Notes: generated by a model from the letters alone, not told the origin. A stretch of DNA of 64,000 nucleotides from JAJEFO01 sp965209045 (GCA_965209045.1 CBDBPW010000003.1:930001-994000); one strand, 5' to 3'. Shown: positions 35,844 to 45,834, counted from the stretch's first letter. Translations and numbers: made by a program.

Positions 35844-37244
35844 CTATGCGAGGCTTGGAAGCCAGAGGACGATCCACGGAAATGCAACAAGCAGCGCGAT
35901 CGTGACGGCGTCCGTGGCGAAGAAGGGCATGACGCCCCTGAACACGTCCTGCACCGTGAGGTCGTCCCTGACGCCCGCCACGACAAAGCAGTTCAGGCCG
36001 ATCGGAGGCGTGATCAGGCAGAATTCCGCCATTTTCACGACCAGGATGCCGAACCAGATCGCGCACATCGGCCCCGACATCCCGAAGGAGCTTTCGGCTG
36101 CAGTGACGCTTTCTCCGCCGTTCAGCGCCATCACCGCGGGATAGACCACTGGAAGCGTCAGCAGAAGCATGCCGATCGCGTCCATGAACATGCCCAGGAC
36201 GGCGTAGGCCAGCAGGATGCAGACGAGAATGAGCCAGGGCGAATAGGTGAGCGACGTGATCCAGTCCGAGAACGCGCCCGGCAGGTCGGCAAAGCCGAGA
36301 AAGCGCACGTAGATCAGCACGCCCCAGATGATCGTGAAGATCATCACCGAAAGCTTCGCGGTTTCCCGAAGCGCGTCACGGAACTCCGGCCAGCGCATGC
36401 CCCGGTAGACCGCCATGAGAAACACCACAAAGGCGCCGATCGCCCCTCCCTCCGTGGGCGTGCCCCATGCGTCCCCGCCAAACGGATTGTAGACGAAGCA
36501 GATGATGGTCACGACGACAAAGACGATCGGCAGGGCTGGCGGAAGCGAGACGAGGCGCTCGCGCCAGGAGAAGCCGGTGACGCGCGGCCCGAAGTTCGGG
36601 ATCACCAGCGCCATGCCGACGATCAGCATTCCGTAGATCAGGGCGGAAAACGCGCCGGGCACGAATCCGGCGAGCAGAAGCCGGCCGACGTCCTGCTCGA
36701 CGATGATGGCATAGATCACGAGGATGGCCGAGGGCGGGATCAGCGATGCCAGCGTACCGCCGGCAGCGACCACGCCGGCGGCGAACTGCTTCCTGTATCC
36801 GATCTTCAGCATCTCCGGAATCGCGATCCGGGCGAAGACGGCGGCGGTCGCGACCGAGGCGCCCGAGACCGCCGCGAAGCCCGCCGTCGCGAAAATCGTC
36901 GCGACGGCCAGCCCGCCGGGAACCCACGCAACCCAGCGCTTGGCCGCCTCGAACAGCGCGCGCGTCAAGCCTGCATAGTAGGCCAGGTAGCCGATCAGGA
37001 TGAAGGTCGGGATCAGGGACAGCGCCTGGGATGTCACCTTCGAGTGGGGCACCTGGCCCGCCGTCTTGACGGCGACCGACAGGGCCCAGCCGAAGTCGTC
37101 CGCCCCGTAGTCCTTCTTCGCCCAGAAGATCCAGATCAGCCCCACCATCCCGGCCAGCCCCGCGGCGAACGCCACGCGCATCCCCAGGAACACGAGAACC
37201 AGCATGCCGCCGGTCACCCAGATCCCGATCTCGATCGGTTCCAT
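35844..37244 (-). CDS. TRAP transporter large permease (DctM type)
   Basis: 466 residues from the ATG at 37244, with about 12 hydrophobic segments. Typical DctM features: SKVTSQALSLIPTFILIGYLA, FAAVSGASVATAAVFARIAIPEM, GGTLASLIPPSAILVIYAI and FGMSGPMCAIWFGILVVKMAEFCLITPPIGLN (in parts). It carries Na+-driven transport of an organic acid delivered by the binding protein at 37938. The start overlaps the small-permease stop by one base. Confidence 0.92.
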   Translation of the reverse strand: MEPIEIGIWVTGGMLVLVFLGMRVAFAAGLAGMVGLIWIFWAKKDYGADDFGWALSVAVKTAGQVPHSKVTSQALSLIPTFILIGYLAYYAGLTRALFEAAKRWVAWVPGGLAVATIFATAGFAAVSGASVATAAVFARIAIPEMLKIGYRKQFAAGVVAAGGTLASLIPPSAILVIYAIIVEQDVGRLLLAGFVPGAFSALIYGMLIVGMALVIPNFGPRVTGFSWRERLVSLPPALPIVFVVVTIICFVYNPFGGDAWGTPTEGGAIGAFVVFLMAVYRGMRWPEFRDALRETAKLSVMIFTIIWGVLIYVRFLGFADLPGAFSDWITSLTYSPWLILVCILLAYAVLGMFMDAIGMLLLTLPVVYPAVMALNGGESVTAAESSFGMSGPMCAIWFGILVVKMAEFCLITPPIGLNCFVVAGVRDDLTVQDVFRGVMPFFATDAVTIALLVAFPWIVLWLPSLA

Positions 37245-37867
37245 CAGCGGTCTTCGCCGAGCTGGCCGGCCTCCATGGCCGCTTGCTGTGCGGCGTCGGG
37301 AATGAGAGGCACGGCGATGGCCGCACCCGTGACGGCGGCACGCAGGTAGGCCCATAGCTGCAGGCACAGGCGCACGCACAGAACGCCAAACGCGATCGGG
37401 GCCAGCAGCTTGGCAGGCCAGATCGGCAGGCCGACATCCATGGAACTGTCGCGGCTCCACATCGGCGCCGCAAAGTCGAAACTTCGTGCAAAATGTGCCC
37501 AGCTTCCCCACACCATGAGCACCATGAACGCAAGAAGCGCCAGGACGAACACGAACTCGACGGCGTAGAGCGTCCGTCCGCGGAGCATTCCCACCAGGAC
37601 ATCCATCCGGACATGGGCGCCCTCCCGCTGGACATAGGAGATCCCCATGAAGGCGATGAGCGGCATGGCCTGCTCGATCCAGTCGACGTAACCCGGCAAC
37701 GGCTGGTTGAAGCCGTTCCTCCCGCCGACCGAGACAACGGCAAGCAGCATGAGGCCGAAGACCGCGATTCCGCTGACCAGCGAAAGCGCGATCTCCAGCT
37801 GCAGGAACCGCCGGTCAATCCGGCTGAGGATGCTGTCGTCGGACGCGACCTGCGAACCGATTGCCAT
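37244..37867 (-). CDS. TRAP transporter small permease (DctQ type)
   Basis: 207 residues. The ATG at 37867 follows GGGAGGA directly; an ATG 27 bases upstream lies within that leader. Four membrane helices are visible; the GISYVQREGAHVRMDVLVG loop is the DctQ signature. It stabilises the large permease and docks the binding protein. Confidence 0.88.
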   Translation of the reverse strand: MAIGSQVASDDSILSRIDRRFLQLEIALSLVSGIAVFGLMLLAVVSVGGRNGFNQPLPGYVDWIEQAMPLIAFMGISYVQREGAHVRMDVLVGMLRGRTLYAVEFVFVLALLAFMVLMVWGSWAHFARSFDFAAPMWSRDSSMDVGLPIWPAKLLAPIAFGVLCVRLCLQLWAYLRAAVTGAAIAVPLIPDAAQQAAMEAGQLGEDR

Positions 37868-37896
37868 GGATCCTCCCTTCAGCGCCGCGGACAACG

Positions 37897-37919
37897 CCCC
37901 GCGCCGCGATGGCGCGGGG
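37897..37919 (-). terminator. Hairpin after the TRAP binding-protein gene
   Basis: CCCCGCGCC (37897-37905), a 5-base loop and GGCGCGGGG (37911-37919) make a perfect 9-base stem. It lies 18 bases past the binding-protein stop and just before the ribosome binding site of the small permease. There is no T run. It probably lets the binding protein be made in excess, as with the two ABC operons in this window. Confidence 0.6.
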
Positions 37920-37937
37920 ATCTGACGGTCAAGGGTC

Positions 37938-38951
37938 TCAGTTCGACTGAGCGATCATGCCCGTGACCAGGTCGTACAGCTCCTGTGCCGGAAGGCCGCG
38001 CGCCGCGTTTCTCTCGATCCAGTCGGCCGCGGCCGGCGCGGCGGCGGCCTCCTTGAATGCGGCGATCTCGTCATCGGAGAAGGTGACCTTCGTGATTCCG
38101 CGCTCCTCCAGCGCGGGTCCCCATGCGGCCATCGTGTTGTTGTTGTAGTTGGAAATGTAGTGCGTCAGCGCTTCGTCGACGGAGCCCAGGAGCGCCTCGC
38201 GGTGGCTTTCCGAAAGCGCGTCGAGCGCGTCCGTGTTGACCACGACCGGGCAGTTCACCGTGCCGGGGTTGAGGTTGGTGGTCCACCAGGTGGCGTTCTC
38301 GATGGTGCCAAAGGACATGTGGGCATGCGGGGCAAAGCTCACCGCCTTGACGACGCCGGAATCCATGGCCTGGCGCACTTCGGTCGCCGACATCGACGTG
38401 GGCACGGCGCCGATCGTCTCCAGCGCCTTGCCGATGCCGCCCGTGGCGCGCACTGCCAGGCCCTTGAAGTCGGCAAGCGAGGTCGGCGCGTCGCCGGCTC
38501 CAGCTATGTTGTATTGCGGAAGCGGCGAGGGCATCAGCAGCGTAGCGTTCCAGCGTCCCAGATCCTCGACGGCTGCCGGGTGCCCGTACACGGCCATCGA
38601 TAGCTCGACCTCCTGTTCCAGCGAGGAAACGCCGAGAAACGGCAGCTCGAGCACGGTGATGGTCGGATTCTTGTCGGCATGGTAGCCGGCGCAGAACTGG
38701 GCCATCTCGAACGCGCCGATCGAGATTCCGTCAAGGTTCTCGCGGTTGTTCGACAGTCCTCCATAGGAAAGGTTCAGCGTGAACTCGCCGCTTGTCCTTT
38801 CCGCAACCAGTTCGGCCAGCTTCTCGACATGCTCCGTGAAGGCGCGGCGCTTGCCCCAAAGCGAAACGTTCCACTCTACGGCCAACGCCTCGCCGGCAAA
38901 TGCAATTGCCAGCGCGGCCACGCTCGTGCGGCCAATCAGCTTGTTCATCAT
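37938..38951 (-). CDS. TRAP transporter solute-binding protein (DctP type)
   Basis: 337 residues with a signal peptide (cleavage near GEALA-VEW). The mature start EWNVSLWGKRRAFTEHVEKLAE, the FLGVSSLEQE segment and GLAVRATGGIGKALE with the ligand-carboxylate-binding arginine are characteristic of the family. AGGAGG precedes the ATG. It delivers a carboxylate to the DctQM membrane part; the ligand cannot be named. Confidence 0.9.
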   Translation of the reverse strand: MMNKLIGRTSVAALAIAFAGEALAVEWNVSLWGKRRAFTEHVEKLAELVAERTSGEFTLNLSYGGLSNNRENLDGISIGAFEMAQFCAGYHADKNPTITVLELPFLGVSSLEQEVELSMAVYGHPAAVEDLGRWNATLLMPSPLPQYNIAGAGDAPTSLADFKGLAVRATGGIGKALETIGAVPTSMSATEVRQAMDSGVVKAVSFAPHAHMSFGTIENATWWTTNLNPGTVNCPVVVNTDALDALSESHREALLGSVDEALTHYISNYNNNTMAAWGPALEERGITKVTFSDDEIAAFKEAAAAPAAADWIERNAARGLPAQELYDLVTGMIAQSN

Positions 38952-39313
38952 CGGACCTCCTCCTGTCCTGATTCATTCCTCCATGACCTGAACCTGCACG
39001 AATTCTCCGGCCGGGCCAATGAAGGAATCGACGTGCAACAGGGCGGGAGCCCAGGGGAATTCCGCAACCCCATGGGAACGACGCCCTGTCATTGCAGCTT
39101 GAGAGCTCTTTCATACGTCGCACGCCGCCCGGGCACGGGTCTTCAGCCCCGCGAAAGTCATTCTGGAATCCTGTCGACGGAGGCAGCGGTGCGGGCTGAA
39201 GCGATTGCGGACCCCGACAAGTGCGAGAGCCGTGGGGGCGACCAACCCGGCGTTGATCGCCATTCTGCCACGCATTACATGAACCATCGCCGAACATGGC
39301 AGGGACCGCGCCA
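38952..39313. other. Divergent intergenic region between TRAP operon and pepN
   Basis: 362 bases between oppositely transcribed genes. Besides the ribosome binding sites at each end I see no repeat, hairpin or gene that can be supported. Both promoters should lie here. Confidence 0.4.
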
Positions 39314-41911
39314 ATGAACGACAACAGCCAGCAGCCAGTGCGCCGCTCCGACTACCGGCCACCATCCTGGCTGGTGGATTCCGTTCATCTGACATTCGTG
39401 CTCGATCCGGGGGCAACCCGGGTCACGTCGCGCATCGCGTTTGCACCAAACCCCGAGGCGATCGACAGAACATTTCGCCTCGACGGCGCGGGCTTGCGCT
39501 TCCTCCATGCAGCGATCGACGGTCAGCCGGTGCACCCGCGCCTGGATGAACGCGGCCTGACCGCCACAGCGCCGGATCGACCCTTCACGTGGGAATGCGA
39601 AGTCGAGATAGACCCAGGCGCCAACACCGAACTTGAAGGCCTGTACTACTCGGACGGGCTCTTCTGCACACAATGCGAGGCGGAAGGATTCCGGAAGATC
39701 ACCTACTATCCGGATCGCCCCGACGTCTTGGCGCCCTTCGACGTTCACGTGGAGAGTGACCTTCCAGTTCTTCTCTCAAACGGCAACCTTGTCGCGAAGG
39801 GCCGCGACTGGGCGGAGTGGCGCGACCCGTGGCCGAAGCCTTCATATCTCTTTGCGTTGGTCGCCGGGCAACTCGTCGCGCATCGCGGCCAGCACACGAC
39901 CCCTGATGGCCGCGACATCAACCTCAACATCTGGGTCCGACCGGGGGACGAACAACGATGCGCATTTGCATTGGAAAGCCTCAAGCACGCGATGAAATGG
40001 GACGAACGCGCATATGGCCGCGTCTACGACCTCGACGTCTTCAACCTGGTGGCAGTCGACAGCTTCAATGCCGGTGCGATGGAGAACAAGGGCCTCAACA
40101 TATTCAATTCGAGATTCGTCCTTGCCTCGCCCGAAACCGCCACAGACCGCGACTACGAGGCGATCGAGAGCGTCGTTGCACACGAGTACTTCCACAACTG
40201 GACCGGCAACCGCATCACTTGCCGCGACTGGTTCCAGCTTTGCCTAAAGGAAGGGCTGACGGTGCTTCGTGACCAGCAGTTCACCGGCGACATGAGGGGA
40301 CGGGCCGTCAAGCGCATCGACGATGTCATGGCATTGCGTTCACGGCAGTTCAGAGAGGACAACGGTCCGCTCGCGCATCCCGTTCGACCAGAAAGTTATA
40401 TAGAGATCAACAACTTCTACACCGCAACCGTCTACGAAAGAGGTGCCGAGGTCATTCGCATGCTGAAGACGCTGGTGGGCGACGCGGCCTACGAAAGGGC
40501 GGTGCAGACGTATTTCGAGCGCCATGACGGCCAGGCCGCAACAGTCGATGACTTCTTTGCCTGCTTCAGGGAAGTCGCCGGCAATGCACTCGATGGCTTC
40601 GAGCGGTGGTGGGACCAGTCAGGCACGCCGCGCATCGCCGTCACCCAGAATTGGGACGGCAACCGCCTCAATCTGACACTCCGCCAGCGCACACCGCCCA
40701 CCCCGGGCCAACCCAAGAAGCGTCCTTTCCTGATCCCTCTCGCCGTCGGCTTGCTGGACCCGGACGGCACCCAGATCGCGGACACCGAAATCCTGGAACT
40801 CAAGTCGGAGACGGGGAGCTGGATCTTCGAGTCCGGACACGGCTGGACGGAAACTGACGCCCATCTGGACGGTCCAGTGACCCGTACGGACGACACTCCC
40901 GTCCTCTCGGCAAACCGCGACTTTTCGGCGCCAGTGATCCTGGAAAGACAGATGTCCGAAGCTGAGCGCCTGACAGTCCTTGCGCACGACACGAACCTTT
41001 TCAACCGCTGGGAAGCCGGGCGTCTGCTGGCCAAGGAAGAGCTCGCCAAGATGGCGACCAGCGGCTCGGAACCAAGCCGGGCCTACATCGGCGCACTCGG
41101 ACGGCTGCTGTCAGACGACTCGCTTGACCCGGCCTTTCGCGCGGCTGCACTCGACCTGCCGTCGGAAGAGGACCTTCTCCGCACGGTCCGCGATGAAGGG
41201 CAGGTACCGGACCCGATGCGCATCCATGACTGCCGCCAGGCGATGCGGACCGCGATTGCCGAGCGCCTGCACGCCACGTTCTCCCGGCTGTTTCGGGAGA
41301 TGGAAGTTCCCGGGCCCTACCGCCCCGATGCGAAGGATGCAGGGCGGCGGGCACTGCGCCTCACGTCGCTTTCGGCACTGGTCCGGGTTGAGGGGCCCGG
41401 TCCCGCACGTGAGGTCTTTGCCGAGGCGGACAACATGACGGAGACGCTCGGGGCGCTGCGGACTCTGGTTCGTGCCGACGAGGCGGAGGAGGCCCTTGCC
41501 ACCTTCTTCGATCGCTGGAAGGACGACCCGAACGTCCTGGACAAGTGGTTCTCCATCCAGATTCTCGAAGCCGGGCCGGGCACTGCGCTCGCTGCGGCCA
41601 GGAAGCTCACCACACATCCACTGTTCAACTGGAAGACGCCCAACCGCTTCAGGGCCGTGATTGGCGCCTTTGCGGCGACAATGTCCGCGTTCCACCATCC
41701 GTCAGGCGCAGGTTACGAACTGGTCGCCGACTGGCTCGCCAGGCTTGACCCGGTGAATCCCCAGATTGCCGCGCGCACGGCCACGGCGTTCGAAACCAGG
41801 CATCTGTTCGATGCGGAGCGACAGATCATGATGGACAAGGTCCTGAAGCGTCTCCTCAAGAGCCCTAGCCGGGACCTTGGAGAGATCGTCACCAGGATTC
41901 TCGACGGGTGA
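39314..41911 (+). CDS. pepN: Aminopeptidase N (M1 family)
   Basis: 865 residues from the ATG at 39314 (AGGGA at normal distance; an ATG at 39296 is possible). The substrate motif GAMENKG is near residue 255 and the zinc site HEYFH...E (VVAHEYFHNW, then LKEGLTVLRD) near 290. The long helical C-terminal domain is complete, so this is a full M1 peptidase of the E. coli PepN type that removes N-terminal residues from peptides in the cytoplasm. Confidence 0.95.
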   Translation: MNDNSQQPVRRSDYRPPSWLVDSVHLTFVLDPGATRVTSRIAFAPNPEAIDRTFRLDGAGLRFLHAAIDGQPVHPRLDERGLTATAPDRPFTWECEVEIDPGANTELEGLYYSDGLFCTQCEAEGFRKITYYPDRPDVLAPFDVHVESDLPVLLSNGNLVAKGRDWAEWRDPWPKPSYLFALVAGQLVAHRGQHTTPDGRDINLNIWVRPGDEQRCAFALESLKHAMKWDERAYGRVYDLDVFNLVAVDSFNAGAMENKGLNIFNSRFVLASPETATDRDYEAIESVVAHEYFHNWTGNRITCRDWFQLCLKEGLTVLRDQQFTGDMRGRAVKRIDDVMALRSRQFREDNGPLAHPVRPESYIEINNFYTATVYERGAEVIRMLKTLVGDAAYERAVQTYFERHDGQAATVDDFFACFREVAGNALDGFERWWDQSGTPRIAVTQNWDGNRLNLTLRQRTPPTPGQPKKRPFLIPLAVGLLDPDGTQIADTEILELKSETGSWIFESGHGWTETDAHLDGPVTRTDDTPVLSANRDFSAPVILERQMSEAERLTVLAHDTNLFNRWEAGRLLAKEELAKMATSGSEPSRAYIGALGRLLSDDSLDPAFRAAALDLPSEEDLLRTVRDEGQVPDPMRIHDCRQAMRTAIAERLHATFSRLFREMEVPGPYRPDAKDAGRRALRLTSLSALVRVEGPGPAREVFAEADNMTETLGALRTLVRADEAEEALATFFDRWKDDPNVLDKWFSIQILEAGPGTALAAARKLTTHPLFNWKTPNRFRAVIGAFAATMSAFHHPSGAGYELVADWLARLDPVNPQIAARTATAFETRHLFDAERQIMMDKVLKRLLKSPSRDLGEIVTRILDG

Positions 41912-42077
41912 GACGCCCGCCAATCTGCCCGTTTCACCTCCTCGCTGCCTCCAGCCGATTGTGGAACGTGCGGCAAGAATCGTGTATTCGGACAGGAAAG
42001 CCGCAAGTCCCGACGCACCCCGAGCATGAGCAGCGCTCCGCCTATGGAAACACATGTCATGACTCCCGTTTGCGAAG

Positions 42078-42938
42078 ATGAAAGAACGCCTTGATCCCCT
42101 CATTGCGGAGCGTGCTCCATGGCTCTTCCGAGACACGCAGTTTGCCGCGCTCTCCCGCCGCGTACTCATGTCGCTGTTGGGCTATCGCAGGACAATCGCG
42201 CTCGGCGAGCTTTATGACCCTTGGCCAGCGGAGCGGATCATGCATCATGTCGCAGGCCTTCTTGCCCGCGACCTTGAGATTGCGGGCCTAGGCAACCTGC
42301 CACGACACGGCCCGGCACTGATCGTTGCCAACCATCCGACCGGAATCGCGGACGGGATCATGCTGTATCACTCCATCTCCCCTGTACGGCCCGACCTGTT
42401 CATATACACGAACTCAGACATCCTGCGCCTTCTCCCGCAGTTTCGGAGCATGATCGCCCCGGTCGAGTGGCGACTCGACAAGCGATCCCGCGCCAAGACC
42501 CGCGAGACCCTCGAATATACACGCACCGCGATCAACGCCGGCCGCATCGGCGTGATCTTTCCGTCGGGACGGCTCGCAAAGCGGCGCGGGCTGAAGCTTC
42601 ACGAGCGTGAATGGATGGCTTCGGCGGCCATGATCGCGCGCAAGTTCGACCTGCCCGTGATACCGTTGCACATCCAGGCACGCAATTCCGCGCTCTTCTA
42701 CCTCTTCGACCTCATCCACCCGACGCTTCGTGACATCACGTTGTTCTACGAAACCCTCAACAAGGACCGTCAGCCATACCGCTTGAGAATCGGCGAACCT
42801 ATCTCCCCCGCCGCCATTCCGGCAAAGTCGGAGGAGGCGATCGAAGTCATGAAGAGGGCAACGCTGGCACTAGGCGGACGCCATGCTCCAACCGTGTCGC
42901 TGGTGCAAAGCACCCGGATTCCGAGCTGGGTCCGATAG
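42078..42938 (+). CDS. Lysophospholipid/1-acylglycerol-phosphate acyltransferase family protein
   Basis: 286 residues. The acyltransferase block is NHPTGIADGIMLYHS, an HX5D variant of the usual HX4D motif, followed by FPSGRLAKRRGLKL, corresponding to the EGTRS-like second block. Such enzymes transfer acyl groups to lysophospholipids at the membrane. Located between pepN and gatB, transcribed in the same direction as both. Confidence 0.82.
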   Translation: MKERLDPLIAERAPWLFRDTQFAALSRRVLMSLLGYRRTIALGELYDPWPAERIMHHVAGLLARDLEIAGLGNLPRHGPALIVANHPTGIADGIMLYHSISPVRPDLFIYTNSDILRLLPQFRSMIAPVEWRLDKRSRAKTRETLEYTRTAINAGRIGVIFPSGRLAKRRGLKLHEREWMASAAMIARKFDLPVIPLHIQARNSALFYLFDLIHPTLRDITLFYETLNKDRQPYRLRIGEPISPAAIPAKSEEAIEVMKRATLALGGRHAPTVSLVQSTRIPSWVR

Positions 42939-43121
42939 GCCTCCTGGCCGCTCCGGAATCTGACGCCACGCCACACCACACCATGCACCCGTGCCAGATT
43001 GCACATTGGCAAGCAGGAAGCCGGTTCTTGCCAATCCGGTCGTTCAACGCCCAAAGCGGCTTGAAGGCCTAGGCGACGTTTCCTAGAACCCATTCGGCAC
43101 CAATCCGAGGACGAATGCCCA

Positions 43122-44633
43122 ATGCTCGACCTGACCTACGACACTCCGGACCCCAAGGTCATCGCCGGCGATACCGGACCTTGGGAAATCGTGATCGGCC
43201 TCGAGGTCCATGCGCAGGTTGCATCGAAATCGAAGCTCTTTTCCGATGCCTCGACCGAGTTCGGCGCCGAACCTAACTCGAACGTGTCCTTCGTCGACGC
43301 CGCGATGCCGGGGATGCTGCCTGTCATCAACGAGTTCTGCGTCGCCCAAGCGGTGCGCACCGGCCTCGGCCTCAACGCCAAGATAAATCTCGTGAGCGCC
43401 TTCGACCGCAAGAACTACTTCTATCCGGACCTGCCCCAAGGGTACCAGATCAGCCAGCTCTACCATCCGATCGTCGGAGAGGGAGAGATCCTTGTCGATC
43501 TTGCACCAGGCGTTGCGCGAAAGGTGCGCATCGAACGCATTCACCTCGAGCAGGATGCAGGGAAGTCCATTCACGACATGGATCCGGAGTCTTCCTTCGT
43601 GGATCTCAACCGGACCGGCGTCGCCTTGATGGAAATCGTCTCGAGGCCGGATGTCCGTGGGCCCGAGGAGGCGGCCGCCTATGTCGGCAAACTGCGCCAG
43701 ATCCTGCGTTACCTGGGCACCTGCGATGGCAACATGCAGAACGGCAACCTCCGCGCCGACGTCAACATCAGCGTGTGTCGCCCAGGCGACCATGAAGCCT
43801 ACCTGGAATCCAGGGATCACGATGTTCTTGGCACTCGTTGCGAAATCAAGAACATGAACTCGATGCGCTTCATCCAGCAGGCGATCGAGTTCGAGGCTCG
43901 TCGCCAGATACGCATCCTGGAGGACGGCGGCAGCGTCGAGCAGGAAACGCGGCTCTACGATCCCGACAAGGGCGAAACCAGGTCCATGCGCTCGAAGGAA
44001 GAGGCCCATGACTACCGCTACTTCCCCTGCCCCGATCTCCTGCCGCTCGAGATCGAACGGTCATGGGTCGACGCCATCAGGGAAACGCTGCCAGAGCTTC
44101 CCGACGCGAAGAAGGCTCGGTTCGTCGCCGAGTACGGCATGACCGAGTACGATGCCGGCGTCCTGACGGCAGACGTGGATGCCGCCAACTACTTTGAGGA
44201 AGTGGCCGGGGGCCGCGACGGCAAGTCGGCGGCAAACTGGGTGATCAACGAACTCTTCGGCCGCCTCAGGAAGCACGACCTCGACATTTCCGAAAGCCCG
44301 GTCTCGGCAACGCAGCTGGGATCGATTCTTGACCTGATCGGCAAGGGAGACATCTCGGGAAAGATCGCCAAGGAGCTCTTTGACATCGTATGGTCAGATG
44401 GCGGAGAGCCGGCCGAACTCGTGGAATCCCGCGGCATGAAGCAGGTCACGGATGCCGGGGCAATTGAAGAGGCCGTGAACAAGGTCATCGACGACAATCC
44501 CGACCAGGCGACGAAGGCCAAGGACAACCCCAAGCTTGCAGGTTGGTTCGTTGGCCAGGTCATGAAGGCGACGGGTGGCAAGGCGAATCCAAAGGCGGTG
44601 AACGAGCTGGTCACGAAGAAACTCGGACTGTAG
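43122..44633 (+). CDS. gatB: Aspartyl/glutamyl-tRNA(Asn/Gln) amidotransferase subunit B
   Basis: 503 residues, full length. WEIVIGLEVHAQVASKSKLFS, YFYPDLPQGYQISQ, LEQDAGKSIHD, DLNRTGVALMEIVS and the C-terminal tRNA-binding GatB/YqeY domain ending NPKAVNELVTKKL are all present. It transamidates mis-acylated Glu-tRNA(Gln) or Asp-tRNA(Asn) with GatA and GatC, which are not in this window. Confidence 0.97.
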   Translation: MLDLTYDTPDPKVIAGDTGPWEIVIGLEVHAQVASKSKLFSDASTEFGAEPNSNVSFVDAAMPGMLPVINEFCVAQAVRTGLGLNAKINLVSAFDRKNYFYPDLPQGYQISQLYHPIVGEGEILVDLAPGVARKVRIERIHLEQDAGKSIHDMDPESSFVDLNRTGVALMEIVSRPDVRGPEEAAAYVGKLRQILRYLGTCDGNMQNGNLRADVNISVCRPGDHEAYLESRDHDVLGTRCEIKNMNSMRFIQQAIEFEARRQIRILEDGGSVEQETRLYDPDKGETRSMRSKEEAHDYRYFPCPDLLPLEIERSWVDAIRETLPELPDAKKARFVAEYGMTEYDAGVLTADVDAANYFEEVAGGRDGKSAANWVINELFGRLRKHDLDISESPVSATQLGSILDLIGKGDISGKIAKELFDIVWSDGGEPAELVESRGMKQVTDAGAIEEAVNKVIDDNPDQATKAKDNPKLAGWFVGQVMKATGGKANPKAVNELVTKKLGL

Positions 44634-44690
44634 CGCGCCTGCGGGGGTCAGGTCGCACGGGATCCCGCCGACCGGCCCCGAAAGCCCTGC

Positions 44691-44948
44691 CTAGTCCTCT
44701 ATCTTGAGCGCGAGTGCATGAATGCGCCCGATCAGGTCAGGACCCAAGGCCTCGTGCACGGCGCGGTGCCGCGCAATCCGGCCCTGCCCCTTGAAAGCAT
44801 CTGACGCGATCCGAACCCTGAAGTGGCTCTGCCCGCCTTCGCGGTACCCGGCGTGTCCGCGATGGCTCTCGCTCTCGTCCATGACCTCAAGCTTGCGAGG
44901 CGCGAAAGCAACTGCAAGCTTGCGGCGAATTTCGTCCTCGACACGCAT
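44691..44948 (-). CDS. bolA: BolA family protein
   Basis: 85 residues from the ATG at 44948. It shows the BolA fold pattern: VEDEIRRKLAVAFAPRKLEV, ESESHRGHAGYREGGQSHF with the conserved His residues, and RHRAVHEALG near the end. BolA proteins work with monothiol glutaredoxins in iron-sulphur trafficking or as regulators. It converges on gatB and diverges from the J-domain gene 75 bases away, an arrangement common in Rhodobacterales. Confidence 0.92.
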   Translation of the reverse strand: MRVEDEIRRKLAVAFAPRKLEVMDESESHRGHAGYREGGQSHFRVRIASDAFKGQGRIARHRAVHEALGPDLIGRIHALALKIED

Positions 44949-45023
44949 TTTTGAAATTTGCCTCTTCAAACTGCCGATCAAGAAGTTAGACTCTTCGATC
45001 CGAGTCGGAAAGGCAGACGGCGC

Positions 45024-45656
45024 ATGGCCAAGGATCCGTTTGGTTTTGATCTCAGCGTGTCCACGGACAAGAAGAAGCGATCGCGGACGCGGCGCGGCAT
45101 GTCGGGCGCGTTCGAGACGTCGACGCGGCAATGCCAGCACACGGGGTGCACGAACACCGGGCAGTACCGGGCGCCGAAGTCTCCGGATGATCTCGACGAG
45201 TTCTACTGGTTCTGCAAGGAGCATGTGCGGGAATACAACCTGAAGTGGAACTTCTTTCACGGGCACACCGAGGAGGAGATGGCCAAGCAGATCGACCGGG
45301 ACCGGGTCTGGGAGCGCGAAACCAAGCCGTTCGGCAAGGATGGCGAAGAGGCCCGCGCCTGGTCACGTCTCGGGGTTGACGACCCGCATCAGATCCTGGG
45401 CGAAAACGCCACGCAGAACCCCGGGAAGTCGATCACGGGATCACGAAGGCTTCTTCCGACCGAGCGGCGCGCACTGGATATCCTCGACGCGAAGGATCAC
45501 TGGACCAAGGCGGAAATCCGAAAGTCCTACAAGGCATTGATAAAGATTCTTCATCCTGACATGAACGGCGGAGACCGAGGTCATGAAGAGCAGCTCTCTG
45601 AAGTTGTCTGGGCCTGGGACCAGATCAAGGACAGCAGGAATTTCCAAGGCAGGTAG
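45024..45656 (+). CDS. J-domain (DnaJ-like) molecular chaperone protein
   Basis: 210 residues from the ATG at 45024 (GGAAAGG upstream). The N-terminal part has a Cys/His pattern (CQHTGCTN, then FCKEHV) resembling a small zinc site. The J domain is at the C-terminus: LDAKDHWTKAEIRKSYKALI, then the HPD motif in ILHPDMNGGD. It probably stimulates an Hsp70. Followed by cobS about 180 bases later. Confidence 0.88.
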   Translation: MAKDPFGFDLSVSTDKKKRSRTRRGMSGAFETSTRQCQHTGCTNTGQYRAPKSPDDLDEFYWFCKEHVREYNLKWNFFHGHTEEEMAKQIDRDRVWERETKPFGKDGEEARAWSRLGVDDPHQILGENATQNPGKSITGSRRLLPTERRALDILDAKDHWTKAEIRKSYKALIKILHPDMNGGDRGHEEQLSEVVWAWDQIKDSRNFQGR

Positions 45657-45834
45657 GCAACCCCGAAGCGCCCGGCACGACCCGGCCCGCTCGAACGCGA
45701 TCCGGGAAACAGCCTTCCGTCACATCGCGTCCGGCACGCGTTGCGCGACGGCAGGGTTCCCCTTGCACCTGCAACCGGAATGAGGCACGTCAGGTCTCGA
45801 AAAAGTCTCACCCCGCAAGCGAAAGAGAAGTGTC

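Noticed and set aside
43083..44009. A 308-codon open frame on the minus strand inside gatB
   Set aside because: It is antisense to a full-length, well-conserved GatB and has no recognisable motif; long shadow frames are expected at this GC content.
44949..45023. A sigma-70 promoter between bolA and the J-domain gene
   Set aside because: TTGAAA is present at 44951-44956, but no -10 box lies at suitable spacing, so no promoter is claimed.
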